DNA of 48,593 bases, from NCBI GenBank assembly GCA_902520645.1, contig CABYOP010000003.1, positions 1-48,593 on the forward strand, given 5' to 3'. The notes beneath the pieces are model-generated. The model saw only the letters and a program-made list of their open reading frames with translations. It was not told the origin of the DNA and ran no database searches. A program made the translations under genes and the position numbers. Positions within the stretch are counted from its first letter, which is position 1. Each line of letters opens with the position of its first letter. Origin of the DNA: an uncultured Pelagibacteraceae bacterium. Lineage in GTDB: Bacteria; Pseudomonadota; Alphaproteobacteria; Pelagibacterales; Pelagibacteraceae. Shown piece after piece: positions 9,339 to 17,894 of this stretch.

Positions 9339-9823
9339 TGTTAAAAAAAATATCTATAGTTTTATTTTTAATACTATTTTCAGCTAATGCTTATTCAGCA
9401 GGTTCTGACTCTACTTCCAAGAAAGTAAAATCAGATTACGACAAAGCTGTAGAGTCAATTAAATTCGCCAAAAAATACGAAAAAAAAGGTAAAGTTGAAA
9501 AAGCTAAAAAAAGATATGAAAAGGCTCAAAAATTTCTTCTTAAATCAAATAAAAAAAAACCAAACCAAGCTGATACATTAAATTATTTAGGTTTTACAAC
9601 AAGAAAACTTGGTGATTATGAAAATGGTGAAAAATATTATCTGATGGGTCTAGAAATTGATCCAAATCATAAAGGTATAAACGAATATTTAGGTGAACTT
9701 TACGTAACAACAAACAGGATGGATTTAGCAAGAGAGAGATTGAAAGTGTTAGAAAACTGTAATTGTGAAGAGTATGATGAGTTAAAAGATATCATAGATG
9801 GTGTGAAAGAGTCTAAATATTAA
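9338..9823 (+). CDS. Exported tetratricopeptide-repeat protein
   Basis: This 161-residue protein has a clear signal peptide (basic MLKKIS, hydrophobic VLFLILFSANAYS, cleavage near residue 21). The mature part is rich in lysine and has at least two TPR-like helix pairs, for example NYLGFTTRKLGDYENGEKYYLMGLEIDPNHKG, with the usual tyrosine, glycine and alanine positions. TPRs are protein-binding scaffolds, so the most that can be said is a periplasmic or membrane-associated adaptor. The start overlaps the pxpA stop by one base, so the two genes are co-translated, although no functional link is obvious. Confidence 0.75.
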   Translation: MLKKISIVLFLILFSANAYSAGSDSTSKKVKSDYDKAVESIKFAKKYEKKGKVEKAKKRYEKAQKFLLKSNKKKPNQADTLNYLGFTTRKLGDYENGEKYYLMGLEIDPNHKGINEYLGELYVTTNRMDLARERLKVLENCNCEEYDELKDIIDGVKESKY

Positions 9824-9886
9824 TCTGCACCTTGTATAAATAAAAATTAACACAGCTCACATTGAAATTTTACTAAATTAGACTAA

Positions 9887-9892
9887 TATAAT
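9887..9892 (+). promoter_or_regulatory. Perfect -10 hexamer just before the TerC-like gene
   Basis: TATAAT lies at 9887-9892. A TTGAAA that could serve as -35 is 19 bases upstream, a long spacer. Transcription would begin at about 9899, essentially at the TTG start codon (9900), which would give a leaderless or nearly leaderless mRNA. Such hexamers also arise by chance in A+T-rich DNA. Confidence 0.35.
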
Positions 9893-9899
9893 TTTTATT

Positions 9900-10514
9900 T
9901 TGATCGAACAATCCATAATTTTATTACAAATAATCTTTATAGATATAATTCTAGCTGCTGATAATGCTATTATTATTGGTCTAATAGCAGCAAATTTTGT
10001 TCCTAAAAATAGAAAAAAAATTATTTTATGGGGTGTAGCTGGTGCTTTAGTTTTTAAAGTTATTTTTGCAGTCTTTGCTACATACTTGTTTAAGTTTTAT
10101 TTCATTAAAATTCTGGGAGGTCTTTTATTGATATGGATCGTTAATGATCTTAGAAAAGACTTAGTTGAAATTAAAAAGGAAAAGAAATCCCCTACCAAGA
10201 AATCAAAAGAACCTTCTTTTATCAAAAGTGTTTACAAGGTTTTATTTGCAGATATTACAATTAGTTTTGATAATGTAATTGGAGTAGTTGGAGCAGCCAA
10301 AGGTTATTTTGGTTTCATGATTTTTGGATTAGTTTTATCTGTAGTTTTAACAGGTGCATTAGCCACATATATGGCAAAATATATCCAACAGCATATTTGG
10401 ATAGCCTATGTCGGTTTAGTATTTATATTAATTGTTGGTCTTCAATTAATTATTGGTGGACTGGTTGATTTAGAAATTTTAAATATTAATGAAGAATTTA
10501 AAAAATACTTTTAA
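9900..10514 (+). CDS. TerC/YjbE-family integral membrane protein, probable metal exporter
   Basis: This 204-residue protein has about six to seven membrane segments. The two family motifs with paired Asp-Asn are both present: IILAADNAI near residue 20 and DITISFDNVIGV near residue 120. A lysine-rich loop separates the two halves. TerC-family proteins are linked to manganese export and metal supply to secreted enzymes, so a similar role is likely here. The only reasonable start is a TTG at 9900, because no ATG or GTG occurs in frame before the first conserved helix. It ends one base before the convergent panB stop. Confidence 0.85.
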   Translation: MIEQSIILLQIIFIDIILAADNAIIIGLIAANFVPKNRKKIILWGVAGALVFKVIFAVFATYLFKFYFIKILGGLLLIWIVNDLRKDLVEIKKEKKSPTKKSKEPSFIKSVYKVLFADITISFDNVIGVVGAAKGYFGFMIFGLVLSVVLTGALATYMAKYIQQHIWIAYVGLVFILIVGLQLIIGGLVDLEILNINEEFKKYF

Positions 10515-11288
10515 TTAATAAGAGTGTTTTTTTAAAGGAAATTTCTTACTTCTCACTTCTTTCGCATAAGTTGATACGGCTTTAGCAATCTCTTTTCTAA
10601 TGTTCGTGTATTTCTTTATAAATCTAACATTAATTGGATTTAAACCAATTAAGTCATCAAAAACTAAAATTTGCCCATCACAATTATTTGAGGCTCCAAT
10701 ACCAATGGTTGGGATTTTGATTTGTTTTGTAATAGCCTTTGCTAGTGAGCTTTCTATGCATTCTAATACCATCGAAAAAACACCTGCGGTTTCTAGTAAT
10801 TTTGCCTCCTTTAAAATCTTTTCTCTTTCATAATTTTTTTTACCTTTAAACTTAAAATTTTTAGCTGATTGTGGAAGAAGTCCCAAATGACCCATAACAG
10901 GAATATTATTTTTTACTAAATTTTTAATAATTTCATAAATTTTTTTTCCACCTTCTAATTTTAAAGCATCACATTTAGTTTTTGAGATTATTTTTTTTGC
11001 ATTCTTAAGTGCCTCTTTGGAATTTCGATAAGTGTTATAAGGCATATCAACAACCATCAAACTTTTTTTAACTCCCAACCTCACACTTTTAGAATGTTCG
11101 ATCATTGTATCTAATGAAACTTCTCGTGTTGATTTGTAATTATATAAAACAGACCCAAGCGAGTCACCGACAAGGACTATATCACAGTGTTTATCTAGAA
11201 TTTCTACTACATTTTTAGAATAAGCAGATAAACTGACTATTTTGGTTTTATTTTTTTTTCTAATTATAGATAATATTTTTTTATGCAT
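10515..11288 (-). CDS. panB: 3-methyl-2-oxobutanoate hydroxymethyltransferase
   Basis: This 257-residue enzyme of pantothenate (coenzyme A precursor) synthesis adds a hydroxymethyl group from 5,10-methylene-THF to 2-oxoisovalerate. Family segments visible are LSAYS near the N-terminus, VLVGDSLG, the STREVSLDTMIEHSK region, VVDMPYNTYR, ALKLEGG, VMGHLGLLPQS and PTIGIGASNNCDGQILVFDDL. The length is near the normal 260-270. It consumes the same one-carbon unit that the gcv operon can supply. No panC lies next to it. It is the last gene of the minus-strand run and ends adjacent to the TerC-like gene. Confidence 0.95.
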   Translation of the reverse strand: MHKKILSIIRKKNKTKIVSLSAYSKNVVEILDKHCDIVLVGDSLGSVLYNYKSTREVSLDTMIEHSKSVRLGVKKSLMVVDMPYNTYRNSKEALKNAKKIISKTKCDALKLEGGKKIYEIIKNLVKNNIPVMGHLGLLPQSAKNFKFKGKKNYEREKILKEAKLLETAGVFSMVLECIESSLAKAITKQIKIPTIGIGASNNCDGQILVFDDLIGLNPINVRFIKKYTNIRKEIAKAVSTYAKEVRSKKFPLKKHSY

Positions 11289-11292
11289 CGGC

Positions 11293-11712
11293 TTACCAAG
11301 AGCCAGAATTCTCCATAGAAACCCAAGGCTCTATAGGCTCTAGGTTTCCTTCTTGAAGAATTTCGATTGAAATCTTGTCTGGAGATCTTACAAATGCCAT
11401 GTGACCATCTCTTGGTGGTCTATTTATAGTATAGCCCATATCCATTAATCTTTTACAAGTTTCATAAATATTATCTACGCGGTAAGCAAGATGACCAAAA
11501 TTTCTTGAGCCTTCTCCCAATTTGTCTCCATCCCAATTATAAGTTAATTCAATTTCTGCATTATCATCATTAGGTGCAGCAAGAAAAATAAGTGTATATC
11601 TTCCCTTTTCATCTTCCATTCTTCTTGTTTCTTTAAGACCAAGGCCTTCACAATAAAATTTTAAGGATTCATCTACATTCTTAATTCTAATCATTGTATG
11701 TAAATATTTCAT
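11293..11712 (-). CDS. gloA: Lactoylglutathione lyase (glyoxalase I)
   Basis: This 139-residue protein is a single-domain glyoxalase I of the VOC fold. It opens with the first metal histidine in LHTMIRIKN, followed by FYCEGLGLKETRR. Further metal-ligand positions are the Glu in AEIELTYNW, the His in NFGHLAYRV and the Glu in ISIEILQEG. It converts the hemithioacetal of methylglyoxal and glutathione to S-lactoylglutathione. It sits 4 bases upstream of panB, in the same transcript as guaA and guaB by spacing. Confidence 0.88.
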   Translation of the reverse strand: MKYLHTMIRIKNVDESLKFYCEGLGLKETRRMEDEKGRYTLIFLAAPNDDNAEIELTYNWDGDKLGEGSRNFGHLAYRVDNIYETCKRLMDMGYTINRPPRDGHMAFVRSPDKISIEILQEGNLEPIEPWVSMENSGSW

Positions 11713-11734
11713 AAGCTTACTTTATAGTTTAAAA

Positions 11735-13297
11735 CTACTCTAATTCAATAGTGCTTGGAGGTTTTGAAGTAACATCATAAACAACTCTATTTATACCTCT
11801 TATGCTGTTAACTATTTTACTAGAAATTGTTTGCATAAAGGACTTTCTAAATTCAAAAAAATCTGCTGTCATTCCATCTTCTGATGTAATTGCTCTTAAA
11901 AGACATAAATATTCATAAGTACGATTATCACCCATCACACCAACCGTTTTTACAGGAAGCAAAGCAGCATATGCCTGCCAAATTTTATGATAGAGTCCAT
12001 ATTCCCTTAATGCTTGTATAAAATAATAATCAGCTTCTTTTAAAATTATAATTTTCTCTTTAGTAATAATTCCTGGCATTCTAATCGCTAAACCAGGGCC
12101 AGGGAAAGGGTGTCTCGATATAATCTCTTTACTTAATTTTAATTCTAAACCTAATTTTCTAACTTCATCTTTAAATAAAAACTTTAATGGCTCGACAAGT
12201 TTTAAGTTCATTTTTTTTGGTAAACCTCCAACATTATGATGAGATTTTATCTTTGAGGTTTGACTGCCCGTAACAGATTTACTTTCAATCAAATCAGGAT
12301 AAAGTGTCCCTTGAGCCAAAAATTTAACATTTTTAATTTTTTTGGCATACCGCTCAAAAATTTTTATAAATAAATTTCCAATTATTTTTCTTTTTTTTTC
12401 TGGATCAGAAACATTTTTTAACTTTCCTAAAAATTCTTTTTCTGCATTTACGTAGATTAGGTTCATTTTTAATTTCTTCTTAAAAGTTCGAACTACTTGA
12501 GTTTCCTCGTTTTTTCTTAAAAGTCCTGTATTAACAAAAATACAATATAATTTTTTTCCTATTGCTTTATTTAATAATTGAGCAACAACACTGCTATCTA
12601 CCCCTCCCGATAAAGCACAAATAACTTTATTAGTACCTACTTGCTCTCTTACTTCTTTGACTAATTTATTTTTTTGATCTTTTGCCGACCAGTTTCTTTT
12701 AATTTTACAAATTAAAAATACGAAATTACTTATCAATTTTTTTCCATTTTCAGTATGAGTTACTTCTGGATGAAATTGTACTCCATAGAAATTTTTTAGT
12801 TTATTTTCAACTATGGCATATTTAGAATTTGTACTAGACGCTATAACCTGAAAATTTTTGGGTAACTTGGATACCTGATCAGCATGACTCATCCAAACCT
12901 CTTTGGTTTTTTTTATACCGTAGAAATTTTTAGTTAGTAAACTATCTTTTTTTCTAAAAATATTGGCTAAACCAAATTCACGATGTTTTGATTGTTTTAC
13001 TTTACCCCCATTTAACTTTGATAGAATTTGATGACCAAAGCAAATACCTAAAACTGGAATATTGAATTCTAATATTTTTTTATCAAATGAATATTTATTT
13101 ATTTGGTAAACATTCAAAGGACCACCAGATAAGATAATCCCTCTTACACACTGACTGATATCACTAGTTCTAATTTTTTTATGACTTATAATCTCAGAAA
13201 AAACACCCAATTCTCTAATTCTTCTTGCAATTAATTGGGTAAACTGTGAACCAAAATCTATGATTACAACTTTATCCAGATTTTGATCAAGACTCAT
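11735..13297 (-). CDS. guaA: GMP synthase (glutamine-hydrolysing)
   Basis: This 520-residue protein makes GMP from XMP, ATP and glutamine. The N-terminal class I amidotransferase domain has the nucleophile region [10 protein letters not shown] (Cys) and the His-Glu pair in [13 protein letters not shown]. The ATP-pyrophosphatase domain carries the PP-loop [10 protein letters not shown]. The C-terminal dimerisation domain ends [11 protein letters not shown] as usual. The gene overlaps an upstream TPR gene by 11 bases, and that in turn overlaps guaB, so the two steps from IMP to GMP are encoded in one coupled unit. Confidence 0.97.
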   Translation of the reverse strand: MSLDQNLDKVVIIDFGSQFTQLIARRIRELGVFSEIISHKKIRTSDISQCVRGIILSGGPLNVYQINKYSFDKKILEFNIPVLGICFGHQILSKLNGGKVKQSKHREFGLANIFRKKDSLLTKNFYGIKKTKEVWMSHADQVSKLPKNFQVIASSTNSKYAIVENKLKNFYGVQFHPEVTHTENGKKLISNFVFLICKIKRNWSAKDQKNKLVKEVREQVGTNKVICALSGGVDSSVVAQLLNKAIGKKLYCIFVNTGLLRKNEETQVVRTFKKKLKMNLIYVNAEKEFLGKLKNVSDPEKKRKIIGNLFIKIFERYAKKIKNVKFLAQGTLYPDLIESKSVTGSQTSKIKSHHNVGGLPKKMNLKLVEPLKFLFKDEVRKLGLELKLSKEIISRHPFPGPGLAIRMPGIITKEKIIILKEADYYFIQALREYGLYHKIWQAYAALLPVKTVGVMGDNRTYEYLCLLRAITSEDGMTADFFEFRKSFMQTISSKIVNSIRGINRVVYDVTSKPPSTIELE

Positions 13298-13724
13298 TTT
13301 TTGGATCTATATTTTTTAATGAATCTTTAATTTCTTTATTTTCATCACATAAATTTTTACAAACTTTTGAAAATGTGTCAGACAAATTTTTAACTTTCTC
13401 GTAATTAGATTTTTCAATCGCTATTTTCATCATCATTAACATAGCTTCTTCATTATCAGGCTCAATGAGAAGAACTGTTTCTAAATTATACTCCTCTTTT
13501 CTTTGGTTTTCTTCATGATTATAGATTTTCGCGAGGTATAAATATGAATTAGCATCTTTAGGATTAAAAACTATATTTCTTTCAAATAAAAAACGTGCAT
13601 CTTCATATTTTTCTTTTTGATATAATTTTTTAGCTTTATTAAAAAAGTTTTCTTTACCAAAGGTTTTGGTATTAACTGAAAAAAATAAAACACCTATAAG
13701 AATTAATTTTACAATTTTACTCAT
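13287..13724 (-). CDS. Exported TPR protein between guaB and guaA
   Basis: This 145-residue protein has a likely signal peptide ([23 protein letters not shown]) and TPR-like repeats in the mature part: an [31 protein letters not shown] unit and a further unit around [19 protein letters not shown]. It resembles other small exported TPR proteins and has no catalytic motif. Its start overlaps the guaB stop by one base and its end overlaps the guaA start by 11 bases. The repeats suggest protein binding outside the cytoplasm, so a direct role in GMP synthesis is unlikely. Confidence 0.72.
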   Translation of the reverse strand: MSKIVKLILIGVLFFSVNTKTFGKENFFNKAKKLYQKEKYEDARFLFERNIVFNPKDANSYLYLAKIYNHEENQRKEEYNLETVLLIEPDNEEAMLMMMKIAIEKSNYEKVKNLSDTFSKVCKNLCDENKEIKDSLKNIDPKNES

Positions 13725-14800
13725 TAATACTTACTATCATTTTTAATTACATCAACATTATGAACCATACTTTCATAAAAACCTGCTTTGGTAATTTTTA
13801 CGAAATGGGGTTTGCTTCTAAGTCCAACAATATTTTTTGAACCAAGATATCCCATAGATGATTTTAGACCACCAACTAATTTATAAATAATACTCCCAAC
13901 ATTGCCTTTATACTTTACAAAACCTTCAACACCTTCTGGTACATATTTAGAAATGTCTTTTTGTTTTTTTTGAAAATATCTATCTGCTGAACCTTTGTTC
14001 ATAGCACCTACAGAACCCATTCCACGAAAACTTTTAAATAATTTTCCATTTTTTTTTATTAATTTTCCAGGGGTTTCATTTGTGCCTGCAAATAATGATC
14101 CTATCATAACTGCGTCTGCACCAGCTGCAAAAGCTTTTGCTAAATCACCAGAATATTTTATTCCTCCATCAGAAATTATTTTGATTTTTTTGTTTTTAAT
14201 TCCACTTCTCACAGACAAAATTGCACTAAGCTGTGGAACCCCAATACCTGCAACCAATCTGGTAGTGCAAATAGAACCAGGACCAATTCCAACTTTAATT
14301 ATATCAACTCCTAATTTTATTAAAAATTTTGCAGCCTCTGGAGTTGCAATATTTCCTGCACATAGCGCAATTTTATTATTTTTGATTTTTTTTATGTATT
14401 TAATTATATCTCCAACTTTTCTTGTATGTCCATGTGCTGTATCCACTACAATTAAGTCGACACCTTCTTTAATAATTTCTTTTGCCCTTTTAAATTCTTT
14501 CTCTGACGCTCCTACAGCTGCTCCAACTTTTAAGGAATGCTTTTTAACTTTTTTAATTTCTAAAATTTGTGTTTTGATATCTAAATTTCTATGTATAACA
14601 CCTATTCCGCCTGCTTTTGCAATAGCAATAGCCATTTTACTCTCTGTAACTGTATCCATTGCAGATGACAAAAGTGGAATTTTAAGCTTAAGATTATTGG
14701 TCAATGCCACAGCAGTATCAGTTTCGGATGGTAATATTGCCGAGTAATTTGGTGCTAATGTTACATCGTCAAAGGTAAGTGCTTCTTTTATAGGAACCAT
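13724..14800 (-). CDS. guaB: IMP dehydrogenase lacking the CBS domains
   Basis: This enzyme oxidises IMP to XMP with NAD, the committed step to GMP. It begins with the standard ALTFDDVTLAPNYS and has the catalytic loop GIGPGSICTTR with Cys178, the phosphate site SDGGIKYSGD, MIGSLFAGTNETPG, and the flap region PEGVEGFVKYKG. At 358 residues it is about 130 shorter than the usual enzyme. The chain passes directly from HRNLDIKTQI (residues 70-79) to LKVGAAVGA (90-98), exactly where the two CBS domains normally sit. The barrel itself looks complete, so it should be active but without CBS-based nucleotide control. Confidence 0.95.
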   Translation of the reverse strand: MVPIKEALTFDDVTLAPNYSAILPSETDTAVALTNNLKLKIPLLSSAMDTVTESKMAIAIAKAGGIGVIHRNLDIKTQILEIKKVKKHSLKVGAAVGASEKEFKRAKEIIKEGVDLIVVDTAHGHTRKVGDIIKYIKKIKNNKIALCAGNIATPEAAKFLIKLGVDIIKVGIGPGSICTTRLVAGIGVPQLSAILSVRSGIKNKKIKIISDGGIKYSGDLAKAFAAGADAVMIGSLFAGTNETPGKLIKKNGKLFKSFRGMGSVGAMNKGSADRYFQKKQKDISKYVPEGVEGFVKYKGNVGSIIYKLVGGLKSSMGYLGSKNIVGLRSKPHFVKITKAGFYESMVHNVDVIKNDSKY

Positions 14801-14837
14801 AATCTTTTATATACGATTCCTTTTAAATTTAAAGTCC

Positions 14838-15449
14838 CTATCTAATTTTTCTACAAATTATAAAACTTTCTTTTGAATCTTTTCGACTTGATTTAGGTTT
14901 AAAAACCTTAACTTCTTTAAAAAACTTTTTACCTTCTGCGACTATTTCATTAAATGTCCCACCCATAAAAATTTTAGATATGAAGTAACCATTTTCTTTA
15001 ATCATTTCTTTAGCAAATAGCATTGCCTCTTTACACAATTCGCCGGTTTGGATGGAGTCAATATTCTTTATTCCTGTAGTATTTACAGCCATATCTGACA
15101 AAACTACGTCTACTTTTGTATTTAAATTATTTTTGATTTCATCCTGTATTTTGTCTTCAGTAAAATCGCCCTTTATTTGAACACTGTTTCCTATTGGTTC
15201 CATTTTTTTAAGATCGATTGAAACAAGTTTTCCATTTTTAATGACTTTTGATGAGTATTGTGACCAGCTACCAGGGGCTGCCCCTATATCAATTACAGAT
15301 AATCCCCCTTTAAATATTTTAAATTTTTCATCTATTTCTATTAATTTATAGGCCGATCTTGCTCTATATCCATCTACTTTAGATTGTCTTACGTAGATAT
15401 CTCTTCTTTGTTTATTGACCCAATTTTTAGAAATTTTATTTTTTTTCAA
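14838..15449 (-). CDS. rlmE: 23S rRNA 2'-O-methyltransferase (FtsJ/RrmJ family)
   Basis: This 203-residue protein has the SAM-binding motif VIDIGAAPGSWSQY and the family's catalytic lysine-aspartate-lysine-glutamate set in RSAYKLIEI, VLSDMAVNTTG, FISKIFMGG and SKESFII. RlmE methylates the 2'-OH of U2552 in the ribosomal A-loop late in 50S assembly. The start codon immediately follows the stop of the glycosyltransferase gene with no spacer. Promoter-like sequence is not obvious, so it is probably part of the long minus-strand run. Confidence 0.94.
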   Translation of the reverse strand: MKKNKISKNWVNKQRRDIYVRQSKVDGYRARSAYKLIEIDEKFKIFKGGLSVIDIGAAPGSWSQYSSKVIKNGKLVSIDLKKMEPIGNSVQIKGDFTEDKIQDEIKNNLNTKVDVVLSDMAVNTTGIKNIDSIQTGELCKEAMLFAKEMIKENGYFISKIFMGGTFNEIVAEGKKFFKEVKVFKPKSSRKDSKESFIICRKIR

Positions 15450-16361
15450 TTAATTAATAAATCTTAAACTTTTATTTAAAATTTTACCTTGGACTGTTTT
15501 AATATTTATTTGAATTTCTTTATTTAGTCTCATATCTTTGTTATCTTTCCAGATACCTGCAGCAAGATGCATAATGCCTATCTTGTAATTTGGCAAGTAT
15601 GGTTCTACAAAAGTATTATTTACTTCATCAAATTTTGGCAAAAGATTGCTAGTTATCCAATTACAATTTAAAGGTAAAAATTCTGTATCAACATTATCAA
15701 TATAAACAGACATATTCATAGCAAGTTGCTCAGATCCAAATATATCTCCTCCTTTGAGACATTGTTTTAAATTCTCTTGCCATTTTTTCCAAGTAGTAGA
15801 TTTCTTTTCTAATGAAAAAACTCCAATGTTTATATGTGGAGCAAAAGCTAATTTTCTTGCTTTTTCATAACTAATTTTAGAGTTAATAGCGTGTTTAAAA
15901 TTTTGTGACTTTATAATTGCAAGTTTTCCAAAAAGCCATTTAACCCTTGAAGTAATTTTATAACCAGGACCAATAGTTTGTGTTATGCCTAATTTTTCAT
16001 TTTCGCATGCTTTGAAATATAGTTCTATAGTTTGCCAATCATTTAGCCATGCATCACAATCAATCCAAAGATATTTTTCATAATCAGGAAAATATTTTGG
16101 AAGGAACGCTCTGGAAACTTGACTCTTTAACCATTCACGACCTTTGATTTTGCTGGCTGGAACTTTTATATCCCATTCTGCAGATTTAATTTCATCTACT
16201 TTTGAGGATAATTCTTGCTTTTGTTGATTAGAAAGTCCTGCATCTAAAACACATATTGCAATTTCTTCACTTTTTTCGAACCTTTTAATAGAATTTATCA
16301 ACTCCACTAGTAAAGGATAGTAGTTGGCATCTGCTAACGAGACAATTACATTTTTTTTCAT
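15450..16361 (-). CDS. GT-A fold glycosyltransferase (GT8-like)
   Basis: This 303-residue protein has no signal peptide. The start NVIVSLADANYYPLLVELINSI fits the nucleotide-sugar binding strand of GT-A transferases. A DxD motif occurs in YLWIDCDAWLND (metal and sugar-nucleotide binding), followed by APHINIGVFSLEK and, near the C-terminus, GIMHLAAGIWKD, a pattern seen in GT8-like enzymes. The acceptor is unknown; a cell-surface glycan or lipid is likely. It is packed between pssA (one-base overlap) and rlmE, so the phospholipid genes and this transferase are transcribed together. Confidence 0.75.
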   Translation of the reverse strand: MKKNVIVSLADANYYPLLVELINSIKRFEKSEEIAICVLDAGLSNQQKQELSSKVDEIKSAEWDIKVPASKIKGREWLKSQVSRAFLPKYFPDYEKYLWIDCDAWLNDWQTIELYFKACENEKLGITQTIGPGYKITSRVKWLFGKLAIIKSQNFKHAINSKISYEKARKLAFAPHINIGVFSLEKKSTTWKKWQENLKQCLKGGDIFGSEQLAMNMSVYIDNVDTEFLPLNCNWITSNLLPKFDEVNNTFVEPYLPNYKIGIMHLAAGIWKDNKDMRLNKEIQINIKTVQGKILNKSLRFIN

Positions 16362-17167
16362 TACAAGATATCTTCAAGATCATCATCCTCATCTTTAAAA
16401 TTTTGATCCTCATTTTGTTTTTTTAACTTTTGGTAATGGAAAAAACTAATTGGGAGTATTGCTAAGTAAACGATAGCACTTACAGCTATTACATTAAAAG
16501 GATAAATCAGAAGTAAACCAAAGAATAGAACTATTCCAAACAAAAGAAAAATTGTTGTTTTTCTTTGAATTACAATTTTTTTAAGAGAATAACTAGGGAA
16601 CTTACTTATTAATAATAATGAAGTTGCAATAAAGAAAATTGGTACCAATAAATCATAATTAATTTGAATTAAATTAAAATTAGTCATGCTGATTATTAAT
16701 GGTGTCAGAACTAATATTCCCCCTGCTGGAGAAGGTACACCTTCAAAAAAATTATCTCTCCATGAAGGTTCTTGAACAGAATTTACATTAAATCGTGCTA
16801 ATCTTAGAGCAACACAAATTACATATATAAGACAAATTAACCAACCAAATCGTCCTAAAGTATTTAGTTTCCAAAAGTACATTATGAAAGCTGGAGCGAC
16901 ACCAAAACTAATCATGTCGGTTAGAGAGTCTAATTCTTTTCCAACTTTTGAAGTCCCTTTAATCAATCTAGCAATTCGTCCATCTAATCCATCTATTACT
17001 GCTGCTAATATAATAGCTACAACAGCGAATTCAAATCTTCCGTCTAAAGCAAATCTAATTGAAGTTAATCCAATACAAACTCCAATTAATGTTAGCATAT
17101 TGGGTAAAATTACTCTTGCATTTTTTTTATCAGTAACAACTTTAAAATTGTTTTTTGGTTTTAACAT
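16361..17167 (-). CDS. pssA: CDP-diacylglycerol-serine O-phosphatidyltransferase
   Basis: This 268-residue integral membrane enzyme makes phosphatidylserine from CDP-diacylglycerol and serine. The full CDP-alcohol phosphotransferase signature is present at residues 59-84, with Asp59, Asp62, Gly63, Ala66, Arg67, Gly76, Asp80 and Asp84 correctly spaced. Six to eight hydrophobic segments and an acidic C-terminal tail follow. The gene lies two bases downstream of psd, so the two consecutive steps to phosphatidylethanolamine are co-encoded. Confidence 0.95.
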   Translation of the reverse strand: MLKPKNNFKVVTDKKNARVILPNMLTLIGVCIGLTSIRFALDGRFEFAVVAIILAAVIDGLDGRIARLIKGTSKVGKELDSLTDMISFGVAPAFIMYFWKLNTLGRFGWLICLIYVICVALRLARFNVNSVQEPSWRDNFFEGVPSPAGGILVLTPLIISMTNFNLIQINYDLLVPIFFIATSLLLISKFPSYSLKKIVIQRKTTIFLLFGIVLFFGLLLIYPFNVIAVSAIVYLAILPISFFHYQKLKKQNEDQNFKDEDDDLEDIL

Positions 17168-17169
17168 AA

Positions 17170-17817
17170 TTATTTTTTGGCCAATAAGGTCTCACCAGAT
17201 ATTGCCGTTTGACCAACTTTGACTAGGGGTTGATAATTTTCATAATAAACATCTGCTCGACTTCCAAATCTTATCATTCCAATTCTATCACCTTGAATTA
17301 GTTCTTGGTTCTTATCTGTTTCACAAACAATTCTTCTTGCTACTAAGCCTGCAATTTGCACGACTATAATATCATTGCCATGCTTATCTTTTATTTTATA
17401 ATAATTTCTCTCATTATCTTCACTAGCTTTATCTAATGATGCATTAAAAAATTTTCCAGGTTTGTATAAAATGTCCTCAACTGTTCCTGAACAAGGAGTT
17501 CTATTTACATGACAATCAAATACATTCATAAAAATACTAATTTTTTGGAATTTTTTATTTTCAAGACCAACTTCTTTTGGTCCATCTACCTCTTCAACTT
17601 TTATAACTTCACCATCAGCTGGACTTACAAGATAATTATCGTCACCTATGATAATTCTGTCAGGGTCCCTAAAAAAATAATAAACCCATATCGTTAACAA
17701 CAAACCAATTAAGCCTAAAAAGTTATTAATGATTAATAAAATAATAGTTATGAAGGCAGCAATGACTAAAAACTTATATCCTTCAGTATGAATTTTTGGA
17801 AATATCTTGGTAAACAT
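17170..17817 (-). CDS. psd: Phosphatidylserine decarboxylase proenzyme, short form
   Basis: This 215-residue protein is of the short type common in alphaproteobacteria. Two N-terminal membrane segments precede the catalytic domain with FFRDPDR, VSPADGEV and FMNVFDCHVNRTP. The self-cleavage site is FGSR: cleavage before Ser186 would create the pyruvoyl group and a 30-residue alpha chain. It turns phosphatidylserine into phosphatidylethanolamine. It is first in the psd-pssA-glycosyltransferase-rlmE run and diverges from icd. Confidence 0.95.
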   Translation of the reverse strand: MFTKIFPKIHTEGYKFLVIAAFITIILLIINNFLGLIGLLLTIWVYYFFRDPDRIIIGDDNYLVSPADGEVIKVEEVDGPKEVGLENKKFQKISIFMNVFDCHVNRTPCSGTVEDILYKPGKFFNASLDKASEDNERNYYKIKDKHGNDIIVVQIAGLVARRIVCETDKNQELIQGDRIGMIRFGSRADVYYENYQPLVKVGQTAISGETLLAKK

Positions 17818-17894
17818 ATTCTTCTATTTGCTAATTTTTGATTAATATGTATATAAACCAATCAAATTCAATTAATAAGATAATTTTTATTTTA

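Noticed and set aside
13995..14747. Long plus-strand open frame of 250 codons opposite guaB
   Set aside because: It is fully antisense to a well-conserved guaB, has a repetitive Ile/Pro/Ser composition typical of a shadow frame, and shows no domain I recognise.
17838..17894. N-terminal extension of icd
   Set aside because: The extra 19 residues lack family similarity and lie in the promoter region between divergent genes.
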